Position numbers and translations under genes: made by a program. The notes under the pieces were generated by a model. It made no database searches. It was not told the origin of the DNA and worked only from the letters and a program-made list of their open reading frames with translations. Source: Nitrospinota bacterium (GTDB lineage Bacteria > Nitrospinota > Nitrospinia > SZUA-224). From it: DNA of 6,014 nt. Of this stretch, positions 1 through 5,999 are shown one piece after another; the stretch's first letter is position 1; each line of letters begins with the position of its first letter. The stretch covers positions 1-6,014 of the forward strand of contig JACRGM010000185.1 of assembly GCA_016212345.1 (NCBI GenBank), in the 5' to 3' direction.

Positions 1-436
1 CACTGTCAGGCTTAAGCTCCACTACCTTTTCATATTCTAATATCGCCTTATCCCCCTCACCCCTTCTCTTTAAAATCCCTCCTAAACCTAAATGACCCTC
101 TAAATTGGAGGTATCTAACCCCACTACCTTCTCGAACTCAACCATAGCCTTGTCATCTAACCCCTTCTCAACATATATCTCTCCGAGATCAAGATGACCT
201 TCTACACTGTCAGGCTTAAGCTCCACTACCTTTTCATATTCTAATATCGCCTTATCCCCCTCACCCCTTCTCTTTAAAATCCCTCCTAAACCTAAATGAC
301 CCTCTAAATTGGAGGTATCTAACTCCACTACCTTCTCGAACTCAACCATAGCCTTGTCATCTAACCCCTTCTCAACATATATCTCTCCGAGATCAAGATG
401 ACCTTCTACACTGTCAGGCTTAAGCTCCACTACCTT
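1..436. repeat. 204-bp tandem repeat inside the TPR coding region
   Basis: Positions 1-204 and 205-408 are identical except at one base (C at 120, T at 324), and a third partial copy continues to 436 before diverging. The period of 204 bp is exactly 68 codons, two 34-residue TPRs, so copy number can change without a frameshift. The single difference changes an amino acid: Gly in the copy at 1-204, Glu in the other. The array runs off the left edge, so its true copy number cannot be read. Such identity suggests recent duplication or gene conversion. Confidence 0.97.
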
Positions 437-1123
437 CTTATATACCTTTATAGCCTTATACTCCAATCCCTTTCTCTTTAAAACCTCACCTAATCCCAGA
501 TACCCCCTCACATTGGAATCATCCATCTCAATTGCCTTTGTGAACTCTGATAAGGAATAATCTAGCTTCCCCTCTTCTAAATATTGAAATCCAGAATCTA
601 CATACCTGACAGGATTCGCGGTAAATAATCCATTTAGTCGCTTACTACCAGATAAACCGAAAAAGAGGAAAGAAGATATGGTCAGGGCAATAACAACAAT
701 AATTGCTGCAACCCTCTGCCTCTCCCACCTTATCTTCTGTGGTATAACCTTAATAACCTTCTTCTCCTTCTCTACCACCCCCGTATCATACATCTTAGAA
801 TTACCTTGGAAACGTGCCCCTTCTTCAATGATTAAGTTGGATGTCTCGATATTACCTTCGAGTCTACTCTTTTCATGTAGAGTAACCTTCTCAAGGGCAG
901 AGACATTCCCTTTTATCATCCCCATATTTATAAATGTACCTGTCTTAATATCTGCATTTATAATCCCACCCTCACCCAGAATCAGTGTATCACTTGTGAT
1001 CTCCCCTTCCATCTCTCCATCAAACCTGATAGTCCCTTTGGCCTTCAATATCCCCTTAAGACTAACCCCCTTCCCGAAAAAGGAATCCAAGTCACCATTT
1101 TCTGATTTAGATCTCTTTTTCAT
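1..1123 (-). CDS. Bactofilin domain-transmembrane-TPR repeat protein (3' end outside window)
   Basis: The frame is open from ATG 1123 to the window edge (374 codons, no stop), so the C-terminus is missing. Residues about 14-110 read as a bactofilin (DUF583/PF04519) beta-helix: a short-period run of G/I/V-rich strands, for example GTIRFDGEMEGEI, LILGEGGII and RLEGNIETSNLIIEEGARF. A basic stretch (about 118-137, many K/R) precedes one hydrophobic helix at about 138-157 (AAIIVVIALTISSFLFFG). From residue 171 there are six consecutive 34-residue TPRs (171-204, 205-238, 239-272, 273-306, 307-340, 341-374) with the usual L7-G8-Y11-A20-F24 pattern. By the positive-inside rule the bactofilin part would be cytoplasmic and the TPRs periplasmic (inference). 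Bactofilins polymerise into scaffolds, often guiding cell-wall enzymes; TPRs bind proteins. ATG 1123 is chosen for its AGAGGG Shine-Dalgarno 6 nt upstream. The gene lies downstream of nagZ after a 167-nt gap. The partner and exact role are unknown. Confidence 0.88.
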   Translation of the reverse strand, partial: MKKRSKSENGDLDSFFGKGVSLKGILKAKGTIRFDGEMEGEITSDTLILGEGGIINADIKTGTFINMGMIKGNVSALEKVTLHEKSRLEGNIETSNLIIEEGARFQGNSKMYDTGVVEKEKKVIKVIPQKIRWERQRVAAIIVVIALTISSFLFFGLSGSKRLNGLFTANPVRYVDSGFQYLEEGKLDYSLSEFTKAIEMDDSNVRGYLGLGEVLKRKGLEYKAIKVYKKVVELKPDSVEGHLDLGEIYVEKGLDDKAMVEFEKVVELDTSNLEGHLGLGGILKRRGEGDKAILEYEKVVELKPDSVEGHLDLGEIYVEKGLDDKAMVEFEKVVGLDTSNLEGHLGLGGILKRRGEGDKAILEYEKVVELKPDS

Positions 1124-1129
1124 AAACAA

Positions 1130-1135
1130 CCCTCT
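1130..1135 (-). promoter_or_regulatory. Ribosome binding site of the bactofilin-TPR gene
   Basis: On the minus strand AGAGGG stands 6 nt before ATG 1123 and fixes that start. The surrounding 14 bases (1122-1135) recur exactly at 1251-1264, where the match stops just before the G of the ATG, so the second copy has no start codon. Confidence 0.7.
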
Positions 1136-1175
1136 TCTAAAAAGCATTTGTGATTCAGACGGTAATCTTTTCTCG

Positions 1176-1230
1176 TTCCCAAGCTCCTGCCTGCCTGCCT
1201 GTACGCATAGCACACAGACAGGCTTGGGAA
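1176..1230. repeat. Intergenic hairpin with (CCTG)4 tract
   Basis: TTCCCAAGC (1176-1184) is complementary to GCTTGGGAA (1222-1230). Inside it four CCTG units (1186-1201) face a partly complementary arm: CCTGCCTGT at 1194-1202 pairs with ACAGACAGG at 1214-1222 with one mismatch, as an alternative use of the arm. It lies between the nagZ stop and the bactofilin start. No T-run follows either arm, so it does not look like an intrinsic terminator. A dispersed extragenic palindrome or an mRNA processing or stability hairpin is more likely. Its outer sequence, 1174-1184, is repeated exactly at 6000-6010. Confidence 0.75.
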
Positions 1231-1233
1231 GGT

Positions 1234-1255
1234 CTATAGATTTTCAGATAATAAA
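1234..1255 (-). repeat. 22-bp copy of the terminal repeat of the element at 4623-4747
   Basis: These 22 bases are the exact reverse complement of 4727-4748, which is the outer part of the right terminal inverted repeat of the small element beside dprA. No second arm is found nearby, so this is a solo end, a degraded copy, or an end recombined with the adjacent CCTG hairpin. It spans the boundary of the second 14-bp direct repeat, overlapping it by 5 bases. Confidence 0.75.
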
Positions 1256-1290
1256 CAACCCTCTAATATTAAATACATGAGATATTTATA

Positions 1291-2301
1291 TCAAAACCAA
1301 CCAGTATTTACAATAGATTTCTTTAATCTTACTATCCTTCTAACAGATTCATTTACCCTCTCCACTGAGATATTCCCCTTCTCCACCTCATCCATCAGTT
1401 CCTTATATCCTCTCACCCCCATCTCCCTATCATGACAGATAAGGAGGATATCAACACCTGCATTTACTGCAAGAACCACGACATCTCTAAAATCATAGTT
1501 CTCTGTTATTGCCTTCATATTAAGATCATCAGTAATGATTACACCATCAAATCCCATATCCTCCCTCATAATCCCCTTAAGGAGACTCTTTGATAGGGTT
1601 GCAGGGTAATCTGGATCGATCCTGGGATATAGGACATGGGCAGTCATAATTACATTTAATCCAGATTTAATAGCAGCAGAGAAGGGTCTCAATTCCACCC
1701 TCCTTATACGATCTATATCATGATCTACTACAGGTAACCCTTTATGGGAATCAACAGAGGTATCTCCATGACCTGGAAAATGTTTTCCCACAGGGATAAT
1801 ACCACCCTTCTGAAATCCTTTGATAGCAGCTACACCTAAACGTGATACTATATCTGGATCTGCACCAAATGCCCTATCCCCGATAACAGGATTTTGAGGA
1901 TTAGTATTTACATCCAATACAGGGGCAAGATTCAGATTTATCCCTAGCCTCTGTAATTCCATTCCAATCCTTCTAGCATTTGACTCTACAAGTTCCTCTG
2001 AACCCTTCATACCAAGCTCTCTACCCCCTGGAAATTGTGGGAAGGGAGGCTTAAATCGTGATACAGATCCACCCTCTTGATCCACTGAGATAAATAATGG
2101 TACCTTATGACCCGCTGAACCTGCACATTCTTGTAATTGACTACAGAGGATACTGATCTGTCTATGGGTCTTAATATTATGCGAAAATAATATAACCCCT
2201 CCTATTCTATATTTAACGATCAATTCTGCTATCTCTTCTGATAGTGACACCCCCTCAAACCCCATCATTAACATCTGCCCGATCTTATCTTCGATCGTCA
2301 T
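1291..2301 (-). CDS. nagZ: Beta-N-acetylhexosaminidase, glycoside hydrolase family 3 (NagZ-like)
   Basis: The 336-residue product matches the single-domain NagZ length (E. coli 341). NagZ removes GlcNAc from 1,6-anhydro-muropeptides in peptidoglycan recycling. Visible landmarks are GGVILFSHN (34-42), DQEGG (74-78), LAPVLDV (125-131), KHFPGHGDTSVDSH (173-186) and ITDDLNM (256-262). By comparison with characterised NagZ, D258 is the nucleophile and D184/H186 the mobile-loop dyad that is diagnostic of this family-3 branch. No signal peptide is evident, so a cytoplasmic enzyme is expected. ATG 2301 lies 10 nt after the topA stop with only a weak AAGG upstream, and it places the conserved IGQMLMMGFEG right at the N-terminus. 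A GTG at 2334, preceded by a strong GGAGGGAGG, would add 11 residues and overlap topA; the open frame reaches 2448, which is unlikely to be used. Translational coupling with topA is probable. A broader beta-glucosidase role is less likely given the DSH motif. Confidence 0.92.
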   Translation of the reverse strand: MTIEDKIGQMLMMGFEGVSLSEEIAELIVKYRIGGVILFSHNIKTHRQISILCSQLQECAGSAGHKVPLFISVDQEGGSVSRFKPPFPQFPGGRELGMKGSEELVESNARRIGMELQRLGINLNLAPVLDVNTNPQNPVIGDRAFGADPDIVSRLGVAAIKGFQKGGIIPVGKHFPGHGDTSVDSHKGLPVVDHDIDRIRRVELRPFSAAIKSGLNVIMTAHVLYPRIDPDYPATLSKSLLKGIMREDMGFDGVIITDDLNMKAITENYDFRDVVVLAVNAGVDILLICHDREMGVRGYKELMDEVEKGNISVERVNESVRRIVRLKKSIVNTGWF

Positions 2302-2311
2302 ATCTTCTACC

Positions 2312-4603
2312 TTACAAAGGTCTCTGATAGTCACATCCCTCCCTCCCGCACTTGAGTATCCCTTCCTCTTTTTTACCCTTTTTCTCAACAAGAAATGTCC
2401 AACCACACTTAGGGCATAATTCGGGGATCGGTCTGTTCCATTCAGCAAACTTACAATCAGGGTATCTATTACAACTGAAAAAGACCCTCCCCTTCTTGGT
2501 TCTGCTCTCTCTTAAATAGCCATTACACCCTTGTTCAGGGCAAGATATACCAATGTTTATCGGCTTTGTAGATTTACACTCAGGATACCCCGAACATGCC
2601 ATGAATCTTCCATAGCGACCATTTTTTATTACCATAGCAGCCCCACATTTATCACACCTCTCATCGGTAACCTCTTCCTCTATCTTTACATCCCTATCTT
2701 CTCTCTTCTCTATCTCTCTTGTATTTTTACATTCAGGATATCCAGAACATGATAGAAATTTCCCATACCTGCCCCACCTAATGACCATACCTTTACCACA
2801 CTTCTCACATATCTCATCTGTATGTTCTATTTCTCTTTTGACATCCCGCATATTTCTCTCTGCCTCTTTTATATCTACCTGAAAGGAGTTGTAAAAGTCC
2901 TGGATTATTTCCATCCATTTCCTGCTACCCTCTTCTATCTTATCGAGATGATCCTCCATATTGGCTGTGAATTCAACATTAAGTATATCTGGAAAATTCT
3001 CTACCAAGAGATCTGTAATGAGAAATCCTAAAGGGGTCGGATAGAGATTTCTCTTCTCCCTCCTCACATATTCTCTATTCTGTATGGTACTTATTATGGT
3101 TGCATAGGTGCTTGGTCTCCCTATCCCATTCTCCTCAAGCTCCTTTATAAGGGTAGCTTCAGTGTACTTTGGAGGCGGTTGAGTAAAATGTTGATCATGT
3201 ATGATCTTGAGGAGCTCTAATACCTCACCTATCTTTAACAATGGAAGGGTCTCCGGAAGGGTCTCCTCCCTTTTTTTCTCCTTCTCATCTCTCTCAGCTC
3301 CCTCTTTCTCTTCTTCCTTCTCTTCTTCCTTCTTTTCTACATATACCTTCATGAATCCCTCAAACCTTATCACAGAACCGCTGGCCCGAAAGGTATAATT
3401 ACCTGCCTCAACATCTATAGTTGTAACATCCATGATGGCAGGGGGCATCTGACTTGCTACAAATCTCTTCCATATAACCTCGTATATGGCCATCTCTTCC
3501 TTATCTAAGTATCCCTTAAGCCTTGTGGGCTCCCTCATTACAGATGTTGGACGGATCGCCTCATGTGCCTCCTGGGCACCCTTCCTGCTCTTGTATCTAT
3601 TGGGGCTCTTAGGTATATATCCTGCCCCGTATCTTGTAGCTATATAATCTCGCACAGCAGATATAGCCTCCTCAGAGACCCTTGTCGAGTCTGTCCTCAT
3701 ATAAGTAACCAATCCAACAGGACCCTCCTCTCCAATATCTATCCCCTCATACAACCTCTGAACGATAACCATTGTCCTTTTCGGTGAGAAGTGGAACCTT
3801 CGAGATGCCTCTTGCTGAAGGGTACTGGTTATAAATGGAGGGACAGGATTTCTCCTCCCCTCCTTTTTCTGTATATCACTGACCTTAAAGATTGCCCCTT
3901 TAAGATCAGAGAGGATAGATAATGCCTGATCCCCATTTTCTATCCTTATCTTCTCCTTCCCTTTACGAAGTAGTTTCGCCTCGAATGGTGGTGGATTCTC
4001 TCCTTTAAGGGTGCCAGTAATTGACCAATATTCCTCTGGGACGAATAACTCTATCTCTCTCTGCCTCTCACAGATGAGACGGAGTGCAACAGATTGTACC
4101 CTACCCGCACTAAGACCACGCTGTACCTTTTTCCACAATAGAGGACTTATCTTATATCCAACAAGGCGGTCTAGTATCCTCCTGGCCTGCTGGGCATCGA
4201 CCTTATTCTTATCAATTCTCCCAGGATTATTAATCGCCTTAATAACCTCATTCCTCGTGATTTCATTAAAAAGGACACGGTAGATCTCCTTATTCTCACT
4301 ATCTATTTCAAGGGATACATGATAGGCGATTGCCTCACCTTCCCTGTCTGGATCAGGTGCAAGATAGATATTATCTGCCTTCTTTGAGGCCTCCCTTATC
4401 TCTTTTAATATATTAGCCTTACCTTTGATAGTTACATATTCAGGGGTAAAACCATTATCCACATCGACACCTAACCTATTTGTGGGGAGATTCTTTATAT
4501 GCCCTATTGATGCCTTTACATCAAAATCTTTACCAAGTATCTTTTTTATTGTCCCTGCCTTAGCAGGAGACTCTACTATTACCAATGATTTCGGCTTTGC
4601 CAT
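2312..4603 (-). CDS. topA: DNA topoisomerase I (type IA, omega protein)
   Basis: This 763-residue enzyme relaxes negatively supercoiled DNA by cutting one strand through a 5'-phosphotyrosine. The N-terminal Toprim domain (about 5-115) has E11 in VIVESPAKA and the metal triad in DPDRE (D84, D86, E88). The core follows with DAQQARRILDRLVGY (136-150), GLSAGRVQSVALRLICER (163-180), and the active site GLVTYMRTDSTR with Y301 and R303 (E. coli Y319 and R321). IGRPSTYATII is at 494-504. The C-terminus has four Cys4 zinc ribbons: C599/602/619/625, C650/653/670/676, C688/693/711/717 and C730/733/752/757. Length is intermediate between E. coli (865) and shorter forms. An E/K-rich stretch, about 424-448, links core and gate regions. 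ATG 4603 has AGGAGG 5 nt upstream. It sits 139 nt after dprA, a common pairing, and 10 nt before nagZ. All catalytic residues are present. Confidence 0.98.
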   Translation of the reverse strand: MAKPKSLVIVESPAKAGTIKKILGKDFDVKASIGHIKNLPTNRLGVDVDNGFTPEYVTIKGKANILKEIREASKKADNIYLAPDPDREGEAIAYHVSLEIDSENKEIYRVLFNEITRNEVIKAINNPGRIDKNKVDAQQARRILDRLVGYKISPLLWKKVQRGLSAGRVQSVALRLICERQREIELFVPEEYWSITGTLKGENPPPFEAKLLRKGKEKIRIENGDQALSILSDLKGAIFKVSDIQKKEGRRNPVPPFITSTLQQEASRRFHFSPKRTMVIVQRLYEGIDIGEEGPVGLVTYMRTDSTRVSEEAISAVRDYIATRYGAGYIPKSPNRYKSRKGAQEAHEAIRPTSVMREPTRLKGYLDKEEMAIYEVIWKRFVASQMPPAIMDVTTIDVEAGNYTFRASGSVIRFEGFMKVYVEKKEEEKEEEKEGAERDEKEKKREETLPETLPLLKIGEVLELLKIIHDQHFTQPPPKYTEATLIKELEENGIGRPSTYATIISTIQNREYVRREKRNLYPTPLGFLITDLLVENFPDILNVEFTANMEDHLDKIEEGSRKWMEIIQDFYNSFQVDIKEAERNMRDVKREIEHTDEICEKCGKGMVIRWGRYGKFLSCSGYPECKNTREIEKREDRDVKIEEEVTDERCDKCGAAMVIKNGRYGRFMACSGYPECKSTKPINIGISCPEQGCNGYLRESRTKKGRVFFSCNRYPDCKFAEWNRPIPELCPKCGWTFLVEKKGKKEEGILKCGREGCDYQRPL

Positions 4604-4608
4604 CCCTT

Positions 4609-4614
4609 CCTCCT
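4609..4614 (-). promoter_or_regulatory. Ribosome binding site of topA
   Basis: A consensus AGGAGG on the minus strand lies 5 nt before ATG 4603. It begins just outside the repeat element at 4623-4747, so the element lies in the 5' leader of topA. No confident -35/-10 pair is seen between dprA and topA. Confidence 0.85.
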
Positions 4615-4622
4615 AAAATACA

Positions 4623-4747
4623 TATAGATTTCCATATAACAAATTACACGGCGTTATCAGTCGAAATCCTCGACAACGTACTACTCAGTACGCCTTACTC
4701 GGATTTCTCCTTCTAGCCTTGTGTAATTTATTATCTGAAAATCTATA
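4623..4747. mobile_element. 125-bp MITE-like palindromic element with 27-bp terminal inverted repeats
   Basis: The left end 4623-4649 and the reverse complement of the right end 4721-4747 agree at 24 of 27 positions (differences at left positions 4632, 4635 and 4640), both starting TATAGATTT and ending ATTACAC. Further nested arms are GGC/GCC (4650-4652 with 4716-4718), GAAATCC/GGATTTC (4663-4669 with 4701-4707) and CGTACT/AGTACG (4677-4682 with 4687-4692) around an ACTC loop. There is no coding capacity. TA at the tips would suit a Tc1/mariner or IS630-type target, but no clear longer target duplication is visible. The outer right end overlaps the last codons of dprA and contains its TAG stop. 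In RNA the whole gap could fold into one long hairpin ahead of topA. Whether it moves by transposition or is a fixed structured repeat cannot be told here. Confidence 0.75.
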
Positions 4748-5849
4748 GCTCCCTTACATACATCTTTCCTGCCAACTCCCTTACCAGACCCTTTAACTCG
4801 AGCCTTACTAATACACTAGCCACATGGCTAGATGGTAACTTACTCTTCTCTATAATGAAATCAATATGCTCTCCCTCTGATGTGATCAGTGAAAATAGAT
4901 ATTCCTCTTCTTCTGAAAGATTTATCCTCACGGGCCCATCCTTTGAATTTGAAGATGGGGTCAAGAGCTTCCCCTTGATATAAGATGGGAGTTCATTAAT
5001 TATATCATCCACATCTTCAACCAGTTTAGCCCCCATCTTTATTAATCGATTAGTCCCACGGCTCCTTGATGAATCTACATTTCCAGGTACAGCAAAGACC
5101 TCTCTATTTTGATCCAGGGCATATCTTGCGGTGATCAAAGAACCACTCTTCTCAGCCGCCTCAATTACTACAGTCCCCAAGGAAAAACCGCTGATCACAT
5201 GGTTACGTATCGGGAAGTTCATCCTCTCAGGCATTGTTGACATCGGAAATTCAGATATGATTGCACCATTTTCTACTATCTTATCCCTCAGACCCCTGTT
5301 CTCTGGTGGATAAACTATATTCAACCCACAACCAAAGACTGCAATAGTACGACTACCAACAGATATAGCCCCTCTATGGGCACAGCTATCTATCCCTCTA
5401 GCCATCCCACTAATAATGGTTATCCCTCTCTTAGCTAATTCCTTACTTAGTTTATCAGTAATTAATCTACCGTACTCTGTTGGGGTTCGAGATCCCACGA
5501 TAGCAATAGATATTGTATCACCCTCTATTAGTCCTCCTTTGACATAAAGAACAGGAGGTGGGGCAAAGATAGATCTGAGATTCTCTGGATAAGATGGATC
5601 TTTTAGGGTAACAATTGATACCCCAGCCTGTTCTATTAAATCTAGTTCTCTCTTTAATTCCTCTTCAATCCTAAATGAAGATATCTTTTTAGCTATCCCC
5701 TCCCTGATATTATCAATCTTCATAAGCTCTTTTTCCCCTGCACTAAGGACAGCCTCTGGCCCGCCGAGGTAGCTCATCAGTCTGTGATATGTCACCTTCC
5801 CAATCCTCGGGACAAGATTTAGTGCAATCCAATAATATCTTTCATCCAT
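4743..5849 (-). CDS. dprA: DNA-processing protein DprA (Smf)
   Basis: This 368-residue protein binds incoming single-stranded DNA in natural transformation and loads RecA; it is also widespread in species not known to be competent. The N-terminus (about 1-60) resembles the SAM/helix-hairpin-helix region seen in many DprAs (LVPRIGKVTYHRLMSYLGG). The Rossmann-like core at about 110-288 shows IAIVGSR (115-121), GMARGIDSCAHRGAI (148-162), GCGLNIVYPPEN (173-184), EFPMST (200-205), FPIRNHVISGFS (212-223) and GSLITARYALDQNREVFAVPG (236-256 without its last residue count being critical). A C-terminal winged-helix (DML1-like) segment covers about 311-366. The domain set is complete. ATG 5849 is the first start in frame with the family N-terminus; the Shine-Dalgarno is poor (an AGGG about 10 nt upstream). 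Its TAG stop lies inside the terminal repeat of the element at 4623-4747, so the final residues may have been altered by insertion. Confidence 0.97.
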   Translation of the reverse strand: MDERYYWIALNLVPRIGKVTYHRLMSYLGGPEAVLSAGEKELMKIDNIREGIAKKISSFRIEEELKRELDLIEQAGVSIVTLKDPSYPENLRSIFAPPPVLYVKGGLIEGDTISIAIVGSRTPTEYGRLITDKLSKELAKRGITIISGMARGIDSCAHRGAISVGSRTIAVFGCGLNIVYPPENRGLRDKIVENGAIISEFPMSTMPERMNFPIRNHVISGFSLGTVVIEAAEKSGSLITARYALDQNREVFAVPGNVDSSRSRGTNRLIKMGAKLVEDVDDIINELPSYIKGKLLTPSSNSKDGPVRINLSEEEEYLFSLITSEGEHIDFIIEKSKLPSSHVASVLVRLELKGLVRELAGKMYVREL

Positions 5850-5915
5850 TATAATCAGACCCTGGAGTTTAGACGTAAATATTCGGTAAAGACATCGTAA
5901 TTGATTTTAACCTCT

Positions 5916-5940
5916 CGTTGCTAAGCTCTGCTTAGCAACG
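5916..5940. repeat. Perfect hairpin upstream of dprA
   Basis: CGTTGCTAAGC (5916-5926) pairs perfectly with GCTTAGCAACG (5930-5940) around the loop TCT: an 11-bp stem. No T-run follows on either strand, so it is not a typical intrinsic terminator. The loop-proximal core AAGC-TCT-GCTT is nearly the same as in the next hairpin. Confidence 0.85.
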
Positions 5941-5942
5941 CG

Positions 5943-5977
5943 TTTGACTAAGAAGCTCTGCTTCTTCTATAGTCAAA
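5943..5977. repeat. Second hairpin of the cluster, with a 4-nt bulge
   Basis: TTTGACT (5943-5949) pairs with AGTCAAA (5971-5977) and AAGAAGC (5950-5956) pairs with GCTTCTT (5960-5966) around the loop TCT. CTAT (5967-5970) is bulged. The outer stem is unrelated to that of the hairpin at 5916-5940, but the core AAGC-TCT-GCTT is the same. Confidence 0.8.
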
Positions 5978-5994
5978 GCAGGAGCTTTTGTGAC
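5972..5994. repeat. Short alternative hairpin overlapping the previous one
   Basis: GTCA (5972-5975) pairs with TGAC (5991-5994) and AAGC (5976-5979) with GCTT (5984-5987) around AGGA, leaving TTG bulged. It shares bases with the right arm of the hairpin at 5943-5977, so the two could be mutually exclusive in RNA. The stem is short, so this could be chance. Confidence 0.4.
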
Positions 5995-5999
5995 ATAAA

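Larger units (their letters stand above)
1122..1264. repeat. Pair of 14-bp direct repeats (1122-1135 and 1251-1264) bracketing a 115-bp insert
   Basis: ATAAACAACCCTCT occurs at 1122-1135 and again at 1251-1264, 129 bp apart. Between them (1136-1250) lies a stretch holding the CCTG hairpin and most of the 22-nt sequence shared with the element next to dprA. The arrangement looks like a target-site duplication around a small insertion that displaced the bactofilin gene from nagZ. Fourteen bases is long for a target duplication and the insert ends match each other only weakly (about 7 of 8 inner bases), so this reading is tentative. The repeat itself is certain. Confidence 0.6.

Noticed and set aside
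1..436. CRISPR array
   Set aside because: The repeat unit is 204 bp with no spacers, is in frame, and translates into TPRs.
1176..1230. Rho-independent terminator of nagZ
   Set aside because: The stem is strong but no T-rich run follows on the transcribed strand.
678..1280. Plus-strand open frame of 200 codons
   Set aside because: It is opposite the well-supported bactofilin gene, its product is low-complexity S/P/I/F-rich, and it has no recognisable domain; it is a shadow of the antisense coding strand.
2302..2448. N-terminal extension of nagZ to an ATG at 2448
   Set aside because: It overlaps the last zinc ribbon of topA by 137 nt, the added residues resemble no NagZ N-terminus, and they are explained by topA coding in another frame.
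4604..4660. Promoter for topA within the palindromic element
   Set aside because: A TTGTTA with a 16-nt spacer to TATTTT can be read on the minus strand, but the transcript would start on top of the Shine-Dalgarno sequence, so it is probably chance in AT-rich sequence.
2531..5313. Several plus-strand open frames of 60-90 codons across topA and dprA
   Set aside because: All lie antisense to genes with complete conserved motifs; none has a convincing ribosome site or family resemblance.
5850..5915. Sigma-70 promoter for dprA
   Set aside because: AT-rich stretches exist but no -35/-10 pair with acceptable spacing could be recognised by eye.
5916..5977. Rho-independent terminators for the gene upstream of dprA
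   Set aside because: Perfect stems but no T-tract on either strand; their shared core fits a dispersed repeat family better.
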